This document shows, piece by piece, positions 47,147 to 55,585 of a stretch of 55,774 bases of DNA. The position numbers and the translations under genes were made by a program. Position 1 is the stretch's first letter; every line of letters starts with the position of its first letter. Origin of the DNA: Roseovarius sp. GTDB taxonomy: Bacteria; Pseudomonadota; Alphaproteobacteria; Rhodobacterales; Rhodobacteraceae. Where the stretch lies: positions 1 to 55,774 of the forward strand of contig JARGOC010000021.1 of NCBI GenBank assembly GCA_029212365.1. The letters run 5' to 3'. The notes beneath the pieces are model-generated. The model ran no database searches. It had not been told where the DNA came from and saw nothing but the letters and a program-made list of their open reading frames with translations.

Positions 47147-49654
47147 TTATTCGCCCACAGGCGTCAATACAGTTACCCCCACCGCTGCCGCCCGCGCCAG
47201 ATCTCGGTCCAGCGACATCGGGATATACTCGCCGCGCCGCCACAACTGCGCCATATCATCATAATGACGGCTCAAAAAATGCCCCGATTGCCCAGTTGAG
47301 ATCACAAAAACCGAACTGTCGGGATCGGCAAAATCATAGACGCCCCGGTATCCCGCCCCATGCACATTCTCAAACGGATCAGGCCCGTCGCCACCGCGTG
47401 TGCGCCCACGCAACAGCGTATTGTCGCCACCCGATGTGCTCTGCCGGATATTCACAAAATGGCGCAGCACAGGCACCTCGCCCAACACCTGATGATCATG
47501 TGTCGCCTGATGCGCATCCCCCCAGCGCAGGCTTTCCAGTGCGGTGCCATACCGCTCAGAAATCCAAACGAGGGCGTCGTCCAATGCAAGACGTGCAATA
47601 TCTGCACAGCTTTCCTCGCGCGAGGATTGCCGGATATCACACCAGGCAGATGCGCCATCCACATTTCGGAACACTCGTTCAATGAACAACGGGTTCACAT
47701 GGCTAAACTCATCCGCCAGCGGGCCGATATCGTCTTGAATCAAACGGTCCTGCAACGCCTTTAACCAGGCCGCATAAATCAGCGGTTCCGGCAGATGCTC
47801 GTTCATCTCGCCATTCCATTCCGACAACAGCTCCAAGGCACGCTGACGTAGCCGCTCCGGGGTGCCCTCAGGCGCGGTTTCGCCGGTAAACCACAACTCA
47901 GCCCCGATCAGTGGCAACAAGGAACGCGCGGTAAAGCTGACCGTGTCCAATTGCGCTTCGATGAAGCTATCACGGGTGTGTACCTGCCGGATCTGCATCA
48001 GCCGCTTCCAACGGTTCACCCGCTGCGTATCCCCCCATAAGTAGCTGACATGTAACGGAAACGGTCGATCCACTGTCTTGTTGTTGGTATTGCCCAACAA
48101 CCCGCCCATAGGTGCCACAAACTCAGGGTTCGCAGAATAAGCGCTCAGCCCCTGCCAGCGGTTTTCCTTGCGCCATCCGGGGCTGGGCATCCGCCCCTGG
48201 CTCTGATGCGCGGCATCCCGGCGTGGCATCGCCCCAATGGTTTTCATGGCAATCTTTTCTTGATCCACCACAGTCAGGTTTTGGGACGGTCCAATGTAAT
48301 ATCGCCCGCTCTCCAATGCTTCTTCAACAGTGCTGGCATACATCAGCGAAACAGCCGAGGTCATCGTTGTGTCTTTGGGCGTCAACACCGTCCAGCTGAG
48401 CGCGGCCACATGGCCCGCAGGCGTCACCTTGGACAAATCATAATGTGACCCGGGCAGGATTGGGCCATTGTCTGACCACCTCAGCGTCAATGTAACCGGG
48501 TTTTGGTCTTTGATTTCGATGATCGACTTGCGGGTGACAAATTCCTTGTACCCGTCTGGCGTCCGGTATTGCTCGGTGTTCTGGCTGTTCAACTCTTCCA
48601 TGAACACATCCTGATCATCCATATATGACGAGGTAATCCCCCACCCAAGTGAGCTCGACCGCCCGGTCATCACCGCAGGCACACCTGGGATTGTCCCCCC
48701 AATCACACCACCTGTTTGCAATTCCATGCGCGCCAGATACCAGATCGCAGGTGCAGAAAGGCCCAGATGTGGATCATTGGCCAAGAGCGTCCCCCCAGAG
48801 GCAGACCGAGCAGGCGCCGCGGCCCAGGCATTTGACGCCCCGGCAAAGGCGCGGTCTTTGAAAGGTGACAGCGGATTGCCCGATGGCTCCGCCTGCGCCA
48901 CTTGCCGCCCCATAGGTTGGCCCGGAAACAAGCTGGCATAATCCGCCAGGGCGGCAATTCCGCTGCCCGGTGCGTCGGGCAGAATATCGGCCAATCGTGC
49001 CGCATCAGGCACCGCCAGTGTCGTGCGGGCACGCAGCACCTCATTTTGGAGATGTGATGACAGCTGCACCCCCATCAACTTGATAATCGCAATGGAATCA
49101 GCAGGTTGCCAAGGCGCGATTGGCACATCAAACAGGAACATCTCAGGCGCACCACGCCCCAATGCTTCTTGGTTGATTTCACCCAGACGTGCATTCACAC
49201 CCGCAGAATACGCCTCCAGCGCCGCAAGCGTGCGGGCATCCTGTACCTCAACCGATTGGCGCGCCAATCCATACAGATCAAACCGACGCAGCACCTTGTC
49301 GATCTCGATGGTCCTTGACCCAAACACCTCAGATAGCCGCCCCTGCACGGTACGGCGCAGCATCGTCATCTGCCACAGCCGGTCCTGGGCATGCACATAC
49401 CCAAGGCCAAAAAACACATCTGCATCCGCCTTGCCGAAAATATGCGGCACGTTGGAATTATTGCGAATGATCTCAACCGGGGCGGTGATCCCGGTCACGT
49501 CCAGAGTTTTGGAATAATCGGGCAAGGAGCGTGACAACAGGAAATACCCCACCAGCACAGCCGCCACAGCCAGCAGCACCATCGCGCTTGCTATCCTGAT
49601 CAGCCAACGAAACAACATTGTCATCAGGCCCGCGCCCCTTTTCCCTTGCATCAT
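47147..49654 (-). CDS. Penicillin acylase family protein (Ntn hydrolase)
   Basis: An 835-residue precursor of the penicillin amidase / acyl-homoserine-lactone acylase family, which hydrolyses amide bonds after self-cleavage. One N-terminal hydrophobic segment (about residues 17-40) exports or anchors it. The alpha-chain part (VPHIFGKADADVFFGLGYVHAQDRLWQM) precedes the beta-chain nucleophile, Ser274 in FAGASNAWAAAP. The beta chain has GGTLLANDPHLGLSAPAIWYL, IPGVPAVMTGRSSSLGWGIT and MGGLLGNTNNK, the usual catalytic Asn region. The true substrate is unknown. ATGs at 49654 or 49624 could start it. Confidence 0.9.
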   Translation of the reverse strand: MMQGKRGAGLMTMLFRWLIRIASAMVLLAVAAVLVGYFLLSRSLPDYSKTLDVTGITAPVEIIRNNSNVPHIFGKADADVFFGLGYVHAQDRLWQMTMLRRTVQGRLSEVFGSRTIEIDKVLRRFDLYGLARQSVEVQDARTLAALEAYSAGVNARLGEINQEALGRGAPEMFLFDVPIAPWQPADSIAIIKLMGVQLSSHLQNEVLRARTTLAVPDAARLADILPDAPGSGIAALADYASLFPGQPMGRQVAQAEPSGNPLSPFKDRAFAGASNAWAAAPARSASGGTLLANDPHLGLSAPAIWYLARMELQTGGVIGGTIPGVPAVMTGRSSSLGWGITSSYMDDQDVFMEELNSQNTEQYRTPDGYKEFVTRKSIIEIKDQNPVTLTLRWSDNGPILPGSHYDLSKVTPAGHVAALSWTVLTPKDTTMTSAVSLMYASTVEEALESGRYYIGPSQNLTVVDQEKIAMKTIGAMPRRDAAHQSQGRMPSPGWRKENRWQGLSAYSANPEFVAPMGGLLGNTNNKTVDRPFPLHVSYLWGDTQRVNRWKRLMQIRQVHTRDSFIEAQLDTVSFTARSLLPLIGAELWFTGETAPEGTPERLRQRALELLSEWNGEMNEHLPEPLIYAAWLKALQDRLIQDDIGPLADEFSHVNPLFIERVFRNVDGASAWCDIRQSSREESCADIARLALDDALVWISERYGTALESLRWGDAHQATHDHQVLGEVPVLRHFVNIRQSTSGGDNTLLRGRTRGGDGPDPFENVHGAGYRGVYDFADPDSSVFVISTGQSGHFLSRHYDDMAQLWRRGEYIPMSLDRDLARAAAVGVTVLTPVGE

Positions 49655-49706
49655 TGAACGGGGATAGTCAGAAATCCAAGGCGAGACAATGGCAAGGAAG
49701 ATACCG

Positions 49707-50579
49707 ATGGCAAAACTGGCATTTCTGGGCTTGGGCGTAATGGGCTACCCAATGGCCGGGCATTTGCAGGCGGCGGGTCATTCCGTCTGTGTTTACAACC
49801 GCACTTCAAGCAAAGCCGCAGCTTGGGCAACCGAATACGGCGGCACCCACGCCGAGACCCCACGCGCCGCCGCAACCGGCGCTGACTTTGTGATGGCCTG
49901 CGTTGGCAATGACGACGATTTGCGCAGCGTATGCCTTGGCGATACCGGCGCATTTTCCGGGATGGCCAAGGGGGCTACCTTCGTAGATCACACAACTGTA
50001 TCCGAAAAAGTCACCCGCGAGCTTTATACCTCAGCCAAGGACGCTGGCCTGAATTTTGTCGACGCCCCCATCTCGGGCGGTCAGGCGGGGGCCCAAAATG
50101 CCCAGCTCGGCATTATGTGTGGCGGTGATCAAGCGGCCTATGACGCCGCCGAACCTGTGATGAACATCTACGCCAAAATGTGCCGCCGTATTGGTGAAAG
50201 CGGCGCAGGCCAACTCACCAAAATGTGCAACCAGATCGCCATTGCCGGCCTGGTTCAAGGCCTGTCCGAAGCGCTACATTTTGCTGAAAAAGCCGGGCTT
50301 GATGGCCGCTCGGTGGTTGAGGTGATCAGCCAGGGCGCGGCCGGCAGCTGGCAGATGTCCAACCGCTATGAAACCATGATTGACGACCAGTTCGAACACG
50401 GCTTTGCCACTGACTGGATGCGCAAAGACCTTGGCATTTGCCTGTCCACCGCAGATGAAAACGGCGCCTCCCTGCCCGTCACGGCTCTGGTTGATCAGTT
50501 TTATAAGGACGTGCAAAAAATGGGCGGCGGGCGCTGGGATACATCCAGCCTGTTCAAACGCCTGCGCAAAATGGGCTGA
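49707..50579 (+). CDS. 3-hydroxyisobutyrate dehydrogenase family NAD(P) oxidoreductase
   Basis: A 290-residue beta-hydroxyacid dehydrogenase. Rossmann motif LAFLGLGVMGYPMAGHLQAAGHSVCVYNRT, substrate-binding FVDAPISGGQAGAQNAQLGIMCGG, catalytic Lys in GAGQLTKMCNQIAIAGL. The C-terminal helical domain is complete. Members act on 3-hydroxyisobutyrate, tartronate semialdehyde, succinic semialdehyde and related acids; the substrate here cannot be fixed. AAGGAAG seven bases before the ATG at 49707 decides that start over the ATG at 49689. Confidence 0.88.
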   Translation: MAKLAFLGLGVMGYPMAGHLQAAGHSVCVYNRTSSKAAAWATEYGGTHAETPRAAATGADFVMACVGNDDDLRSVCLGDTGAFSGMAKGATFVDHTTVSEKVTRELYTSAKDAGLNFVDAPISGGQAGAQNAQLGIMCGGDQAAYDAAEPVMNIYAKMCRRIGESGAGQLTKMCNQIAIAGLVQGLSEALHFAEKAGLDGRSVVEVISQGAAGSWQMSNRYETMIDDQFEHGFATDWMRKDLGICLSTADENGASLPVTALVDQFYKDVQKMGGGRWDTSSLFKRLRKMG

Positions 50580-50637
50580 GCGCCCTCCTCCCATCTTCTT
50601 GCTTAAAATATCCCCGCCGGAGGCTCCGACCTCAACA

Positions 50638-50673
50638 AAAAGCGCGCGGCCCCGTCTGAGGTCGCGCGCTTTT
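50638..50673. terminator. Bidirectional terminator between the dehydrogenase and coxM
   Basis: AAAAGCGCGCG pairs with CGCGCGCTTTT around a 14-base centre. A-runs and T-runs flank the stem, so it can serve both the plus-strand dehydrogenase and the minus-strand cox operon, whose 3' ends converge here. Confidence 0.82.
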
Positions 50674-50696
50674 CAAAATGTCGCTATCAGCCCGGA

Positions 50697-51485
50697 TCAG
50701 GCGGCCTCCACCGCACGGCGTGTCATCACCGCTGCCAGATGTGCGCGATAATCGCCAGACCCGTGCAGGTCTGAGATCATACCAGATCCATCCAGGCTCA
50801 GCCCATCCAGTGCCGATGCTGCGAAATTGGCGCTCAGGGCCGCTTCGGCCTCGGCCCAGCGGAATACGCCGCCCTCAGACGCACCGGTCACCGCCACACG
50901 CACGCCATCGGCGTATTTGGCCACAAACACACCAACCAAAGCAAAGCGCGAGGCGGGTTGTTCAAACTTCATATAAGCCGCTTTTTGCGGCACCTCGAAC
51001 CTCACCTCGGTGATGATCTCGTCTTCTTGCAGGGCAGTTGTGAACAACCCGTCAAAGAAATCATCAGCCGCGATTTCGCGCGTGTTGGTGACAACAGTCG
51101 CCCCCGAGGCCAGCACCGCCGACGGATAGCACGCCGAGGGGTCATTGTTGGCCAGTGACCCACCAATAGTGCCGCGATTGCGCACCGCTGGATCCCCGAT
51201 TTTGCCCGCAAGCCCCGCAAGGGCCGCATAGGCCCCCGCGCCTGCGGCCACATCGGCATGGGTCGTGCCCCCGCCAATGCACAAGGCCCCGCCATCATCC
51301 TGGGAAATGCCCTGAATTTCAGTGATCCCCCCCAGGGACACCAGCCGATCAGGCATGGCAAGGCGTTGTTTCAACGTCGGAATCAGCGTTTGCCCGCCGC
51401 CCAATGGTTGGCTTTCTGTACTATCGCTCAGCAGTTTCACCGCATCGGCAATTGTGCTTGGGCGTTCGATATCAAATGTGTACAT
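50697..51485 (-). CDS. coxM: Molybdenum hydroxylase FAD-binding subunit (CoxM-like)
   Basis: A 262-residue FAD-binding subunit of the xanthine dehydrogenase / CO dehydrogenase family. FDIERPSTIADAVKLLSDSTESQPLGGGQTLIPTLKQRLAMPDRLVSLGGI holds the first FAD-binding motif; GKIGDPAVRNRGTIGGSLANNDPSACYPSAVLA holds the second. The C-terminal domain is complete. It passes electrons from the Fe-S subunit to the quinone or other acceptor. AAGGGAG precedes the ATG at 51485. It is last in the coxS-coxL-coxM order, 13 bp after coxL. Confidence 0.9.
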   Translation of the reverse strand: MYTFDIERPSTIADAVKLLSDSTESQPLGGGQTLIPTLKQRLAMPDRLVSLGGITEIQGISQDDGGALCIGGGTTHADVAAGAGAYAALAGLAGKIGDPAVRNRGTIGGSLANNDPSACYPSAVLASGATVVTNTREIAADDFFDGLFTTALQEDEIITEVRFEVPQKAAYMKFEQPASRFALVGVFVAKYADGVRVAVTGASEGGVFRWAEAEAALSANFAASALDGLSLDGSGMISDLHGSGDYRAHLAAVMTRRAVEAA

Positions 51486-51498
51486 TGTCTTGTCTCCC

Positions 51499-53862
51499 TT
51501 ACCCTTGCATCGCCGACCAGACGCGCGATGGCGACAGTGGCATATCAACATGTGTCACATCGTGCCCGCCGCGCCTGAGCGCATCAACCACCGCATTAAC
51601 CACCGATGGCGGTGAGCCAATGGCGCCTGCTTCACCGCAGCCCTTCACCCCAAGTGGGTTGTGGGTACATGGCGTTTGGCAGGAATGATCCACGCTGTAG
51701 AATGGCACATCACTGGCGCGTGGCATGGCATAATCCATGAATGATCCGGTCAAGAGCTGACCGTTTTCATCATAGCCACAGCCCTCAAGCAACGCCTGCC
51801 CGATGCCCTGCGCCAGCCCACCATGGACCTGCCCCGAGACAATCATCGGATTGACGATATTGCCAAAGTCATCCGCCGCCGAAAAACGCTCAATCGTCAC
51901 CTTGCCGGTGTCCGGGTCCACCTCGACTTCGCAGGCATAGGCCCCCGACGGATAGGTAAAGTTGGCCGGATCATAAAACGCGGTTTCCTCCAGCCCCGGC
52001 TCGATGTCCTCAAGCGGGTAATTATGCGGCACATAGGCCGCCAGGGTGACATCGCCCCAGGCCACGGATTTATCCGTGCCCGCAACCGAGAACTGGCCAT
52101 CCTTCAGCTCAATGTCGGCCTCGGCGGCTTCCATCAGATGCGCGGCGATCTTGCGCGCCTTGGCGATGATTTTTTCGGTCGCACGCACCATGGCAGAGCC
52201 CCCCACAGCCAATGAGCGCGAGCCATAAGTGCCCATGCCCATCGGTGTGTTGGCGGTGTCGCCATGCACGATCTCAACCATGTTTTCATCAATGCCAATC
52301 ATATCAGCCACCACCTGGGCAAAGGATGTCTCATGCCCCTGGCCGTGGCTGTGGCTACCGGTCATGACCACCAGACCACCTGTGGCATTGACCCGCACCG
52401 TGGCGCTTTCATACAGCCCCGCGCGTGCGCCAAGTTGGCCCACAAGGTTGCTAGGGGCGATGCCGCAGGCCTCAATATAGCAATTCACCCCAAGGCCACG
52501 CAGCTTGCCTTTGGCCTGACTTTCGGCCAGCCGCGCCTCAAAGCCCGACAGGTCTGCAATATCTTCCAGCTTGTCCATCGTCGCAACATAATCGCCGGTG
52601 TCATATTCCACCGCCACAGGTGTGGCATAAGGAAACTCGGTGATAAAATTCTGACGTCTGAGCGCAATGGGATCAACACCCAGCTCAATGGCCGCTTTGT
52701 CAATCACACGTTCCAGCTGGTAGGTCGCCTCGGGCCGTCCGGCCCCGCGATAGGCGTCAACGGGCACAGTATTGGTAAACACCGCCTTGACGTTCACATA
52801 AACCAACGGGGTTTTATAGTTCCCGGCCATCAACGTGCCGTGCAACCAAGTGGGCACCGAAGGCGCAAAGGTGCTGAGATACGCCCCCATATTGGCATAG
52901 GTTTCTGTGCGAACGGCGGTAAAGTTGTTGTCGGCGTCCAGCGCCAGATCAATCTTGGTCACATGATCCCGGCCATGGGCATCACTGATAAAGGCCTCAG
53001 AACGCGAACAAGTCCATTTCACCGGACGGTTCAGGGCTTTGGCAGCAAAGGTGCACAGGGCTTCTTCTGCATAGTGGAAGATTTTTGAGCCAAATCCACC
53101 CCCCACATCAGGGGCCACGACGCGCAGCTTGTGCTCAGGAATACCCAGTACAAACGCGCCCATCAAAAGCCGGATCACATGCGGATTCTGGCTGGTGGTA
53201 TAAAGTGTGCTGTCGCCAGTAGAGCGGTTGTAATCCCCCACCGCAACCCGTGGTTCCATCGCGTTGGGGATCAGCCGGTTATTGACCAGCTCCAACGTGG
53301 TGACATGGGCTGCATTGGCAATCGCCTCGTCAACTGCGCCCTTGTTTTCCTCAACAAAACCCCAGTCGTAACAAAGGTTTGACGTCAGATCATCATGCAC
53401 CTTGGTGGACCCGTCAGCCACAGCGGCTTTCATGTCCATCACCGCAGGCAGCTCGTCGATATCCACCTCAATCGCCTCGGCAGCGTCACGGGCCTGCTCG
53501 GCTGTCTCAGCGACAATCGCGGCAATCGGATCACCGACATGGCGCACTTTGCCATCTGCCAGCACCGGGTGCTTGGGCTCTTGCATCACTTCGCCGTGTT
53601 TGTCTGTGATCTGCCAGCCGCAGGGAATACCGCCCACCTCGGTGAAATCCGCCCCGGTGAAAATATGCACCACGCCGGGCATCTCAGCCGCTGCACTGGT
53701 GTCTACGCTGTTCAATACCCCATGGGCCACATCCGAGCGCAGGAAATGCACATAAGCCTGCCCACGCATATTGATGTCGTCTGTATAATTTCCGTTTCCG
53801 GTCAAAAACCGGACGTCCTCGCGCCGTTTGGAACTGGCGCCGATGCCTCCATCTGCTGGCAT
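51499..53862 (-). CDS. coxL: Molybdenum hydroxylase large subunit, form II CoxL
   Basis: A 787-residue molybdopterin-binding subunit. APDVGGGFGSKIFHYAEEAL is a cofactor-binding motif; the active-site loop reads AYRGAGR at residues 370-376, the form II signature, instead of the AYXCSFR of form I true CO dehydrogenase, whose Cys carries copper. VKGCGEAGAIGSPPS near the C-terminus has the catalytic Glu. Form II enzymes have uncertain substrates and in roseobacters have not been tied to CO oxidation by themselves. Moco synthesis genes moaC and moeA occur elsewhere in the window. GGGAGG precedes the ATG. Confidence 0.92.
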   Translation of the reverse strand: MPADGGIGASSKRREDVRFLTGNGNYTDDINMRGQAYVHFLRSDVAHGVLNSVDTSAAAEMPGVVHIFTGADFTEVGGIPCGWQITDKHGEVMQEPKHPVLADGKVRHVGDPIAAIVAETAEQARDAAEAIEVDIDELPAVMDMKAAVADGSTKVHDDLTSNLCYDWGFVEENKGAVDEAIANAAHVTTLELVNNRLIPNAMEPRVAVGDYNRSTGDSTLYTTSQNPHVIRLLMGAFVLGIPEHKLRVVAPDVGGGFGSKIFHYAEEALCTFAAKALNRPVKWTCSRSEAFISDAHGRDHVTKIDLALDADNNFTAVRTETYANMGAYLSTFAPSVPTWLHGTLMAGNYKTPLVYVNVKAVFTNTVPVDAYRGAGRPEATYQLERVIDKAAIELGVDPIALRRQNFITEFPYATPVAVEYDTGDYVATMDKLEDIADLSGFEARLAESQAKGKLRGLGVNCYIEACGIAPSNLVGQLGARAGLYESATVRVNATGGLVVMTGSHSHGQGHETSFAQVVADMIGIDENMVEIVHGDTANTPMGMGTYGSRSLAVGGSAMVRATEKIIAKARKIAAHLMEAAEADIELKDGQFSVAGTDKSVAWGDVTLAAYVPHNYPLEDIEPGLEETAFYDPANFTYPSGAYACEVEVDPDTGKVTIERFSAADDFGNIVNPMIVSGQVHGGLAQGIGQALLEGCGYDENGQLLTGSFMDYAMPRASDVPFYSVDHSCQTPCTHNPLGVKGCGEAGAIGSPPSVVNAVVDALRRGGHDVTHVDMPLSPSRVWSAMQG

Positions 53863-53910
53863 ATCTTAATCCTCCCTAAAGCGGTGCCGGGTCAAAGCCC
53901 GGTCAACGGG

Positions 53911-54396
53911 TTACTCTGCGGCGATGCTTGAAACGTCCTGACCGGACGCGGCCATGATCGCTTTGACGATGTTGTGATACCCGGTGCAGCGGCAAATATT
54001 GCCCTCCAGATAGTCACGCACTTCGGTCTCGCTGGGCTTTGGGTTGTCTTTGAGCAGGGCGGCCGCAGACATCACCATACCCGGTGTGCAGAACCCGCAT
54101 TGCAGCCCATGGTGATCCTGAAACGCCTGTTGAATGGTGCTGAGCGTCCCATCCGCTGCTGCCATCCCCTCAACAGTGGCCACCTCTGCGCCCTCGGCTT
54201 CGGCGGCAAACATGGTGCAGGATTTCACGGCTTTGCCATTCACATGCACCACGCAGGCACCACATTGGCTGGTGTCACAGCCCACATGCGTGCCGGTCAT
54301 ATTCAGTGTTTCTCGCAGAAATTCGACAAGCAGCGTGCGGCCCTCAACGGTACCTGACGCGGCTTTGCCATTCACAGTCATGTTGACCTGTGTCAT
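53911..54396 (-). CDS. coxS: Molybdenum hydroxylase [2Fe-2S] subunit (CoxS-like)
   Basis: A 161-residue iron-sulfur subunit with two [2Fe-2S] clusters. The plant-type ferredoxin cluster is in [24 protein letters not shown] and the second in [19 protein letters not shown] ... [14 protein letters not shown]. All eight cysteines are present. First gene of the operon, 48 bp before coxL. Its Shine-Dalgarno lies within a hairpin, which may control translation. Confidence 0.95.
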   Translation of the reverse strand: MTQVNMTVNGKAASGTVEGRTLLVEFLRETLNMTGTHVGCDTSQCGACVVHVNGKAVKSCTMFAAEAEGAEVATVEGMAAADGTLSTIQQAFQDHHGLQCGFCTPGMVMSAAALLKDNPKPSETEVRDYLEGNICRCTGYHNIVKAIMAASGQDVSSIAAE

Positions 54397-54399
54397 CGG

Positions 54400-54432
54400 C
54401 TCCTCCCATTTATATTTTGTTATTGGGAGGAG
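54400..54432 (-). promoter_or_regulatory. Hairpin enclosing the coxS Shine-Dalgarno
   Basis: On the coxS transcript CTCCTCCCA pairs with TGGGAGGAG, a perfect 9-bp stem around a 15-base AT-only-rich loop. The 3' arm is the ribosome binding site (GGGAGGAG), three bases before the ATG at 54396. Folding would block initiation of the first cox gene. Confidence 0.6.
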
Positions 54433-54500
54433 TTAAGCACGACCACCGCCGGTTGAGAACCCGGTTTTTTCCGAATGGTCAGATGGTGCCGGGTCAGGCC

Positions 54501-54517
54501 TGAATGAAACTCATTCA
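54501..54517. promoter_or_regulatory. Inverted repeat upstream of the ArsR-type gene promoter
   Basis: TGAATGA-AAC-TCATTCA, perfect 7-bp arms, nine bases upstream of the -35. A plausible operator for the ArsR-family product of the next gene. Confidence 0.5.
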
Positions 54518-54526
54518 CCTAATTGG

Positions 54527-54569
54527 TTGACTGATATGTCATCACTTGTTATTCATCCATATGGTTGAA
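54527..54569 (+). promoter_or_regulatory. Promoter of the ArsR/AHSA1 pair, probably leaderless
   Basis: TTGACT (54527-54532) and TATTCA (54550-54555) are 17 bp apart. The expected start site falls on or next to the ATG at 54561, so the mRNA would have almost no leader, which fits the lack of a Shine-Dalgarno. An imperfect palindrome TTCA-t-CCATATGG-t-TGAA (54552-54569) is centred on the start and could bind the repressor. Confidence 0.55.
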
Positions 54570-54905
54570 CAAGAATCAAACCCCCGCCTCACGGATATTT
54601 TCAAAGCCGCAAGCGATCCGACCCGGCGCGCCATTCTGACGCTTCTGGCGCAGCATGGCCCGCTTCGGGTCACCCAGATTGCGGGCCATTTTGAAATGAG
54701 CCTCAATTCCGTGTCCAAGCACATCAAAGTGCTGGAGCGCGCAGGCCTTGTCATTCGTCGAACTGAATGGCGCGAGCATCTCATCGAGGTGCAAATGGAG
54801 CCGTTGCGCGACATAGACCGTTGGTTTGAGGACTTACGTTCAATCTGGGCGCTTCGCCTTGAGGCGCTCGATGATCTGCTTAACGTTCAGGAGACTGCCA
54901 AATGA
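54561..54905 (+). CDS. ArsR-family (HTH_20) transcriptional regulator
   Basis: A 114-residue winged-helix protein: RLTDIFKAASDPTRRAILTLLAQHGPLRVTQIAGHFEMSLNSVSKHIKVLERAGLVIRRTEWREHLIEVQMEPLRDIDRWF. There is no metal-binding ELCVCDL-type motif, so it is not a classic metal sensor. Genes of this subgroup are usually paired with an AHSA1/SRPBCC gene, as here with an ATGA overlap. The ATG at 54561 is preferred; a TTG five codons earlier is an alternative. Confidence 0.9.
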   Translation: MVEQESNPRLTDIFKAASDPTRRAILTLLAQHGPLRVTQIAGHFEMSLNSVSKHIKVLERAGLVIRRTEWREHLIEVQMEPLRDIDRWFEDLRSIWALRLEALDDLLNVQETAK

Positions 54906-55336
54906 CTACAATTGATCCCCCCCTTTCACTGACCATTGACCGTCAATTGAAGGCCACGCCCGAACAGGTGTTTGATGCCTGGCTTAACCCCGAAATGCTG
55001 ATGCGTTTCATGTGCCCCGGCCCCGGCATGACCACCCCAAGCGCCACCACCGACGCCAAAGTGGGCGGGCGCTTTGATCTGGTGATGAAAAATGGCAATG
55101 ATGAACTGCCCCATGGCGGCGTCTACAAAGAAATCGACCGCCCCAACCGGCTGGTCTTCTCTTGGGAAAGCCCGTTTAGCGCCGAGGGCAGCACCGTCAC
55201 GCTGGATCTTCGCGCCAAGGACGGCGGAACCCATCTGACGCTCAATCACATCCGTTTTGTGAACGCTGAAAGCCGTGACAATCATCAGGGCGGATGGACC
55301 GCCATTCTGGCAAAACTGGATGAGGCATTAAGCTAA
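54902..55336 (+). CDS. SRPBCC/AHSA1 domain protein
   Basis: A 144-residue START-like protein: LTIDRQLKATPEQVFDAWLNPEMLMRFMCPGPGMTTPSATTDAKVGGRFDLVMKNG, HGGVYKEIDRPNRLVFSWES, ending GGWTAILAKLDEAL. The fold forms a hydrophobic pocket that binds lipids or other small molecules; the Aha1-type ATPase activation is not implied. Coupled to the ArsR gene by a 4-bp overlap, suggesting a self-contained regulator/effector pair. Confidence 0.88.
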   Translation: MTTIDPPLSLTIDRQLKATPEQVFDAWLNPEMLMRFMCPGPGMTTPSATTDAKVGGRFDLVMKNGNDELPHGGVYKEIDRPNRLVFSWESPFSAEGSTVTLDLRAKDGGTHLTLNHIRFVNAESRDNHQGGWTAILAKLDEALS

Positions 55337-55358
55337 GGTCAGGACACCCGTCCCCATA

Positions 55359-55585
55359 GCCCGGTTAACAGGCGCGCAGCGCCCCTGACCATCGTCAGCC
55401 CCCTCCTTTGGGCTGGCGATTAGACTGATCTTGGCGTGACATTCGTTCTGTGAATGCACTCAGCAGACATCAGGCCCTTCCAAACTGCGGTCAGGATCGC
55501 CACCTCGGGGGCAAACGCTGGCCTTCGCGGAAATGGTCGAATGACCGTTTTGAGCCCAAAGCTGACCTTACATTTGGAACACCCA
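55359..55585. repeat. Structured intergenic repeat, copy 1
   Basis: Begins GCCCGGTTAACAG, then hairpin 1 (GGCGC-GCA-GCGCC, 55371-55383), hairpin 2 (ATCGTCAGCCC / GGGCTGGCGAT, 55391-55420, one G-T pair), and GGATCGCCACC at 55494. A TTTGAGCCCAAAGCTGACCTT-like tail is at about 55551-55571. No credible gene is seen. It repeats in the next entry with a period of about 227 bp. Confidence 0.75.

Noticed and set aside
52264..53088. 274-codon plus-strand frame
   Set aside because: Antisense to coxL, which has full-length conserved motifs.
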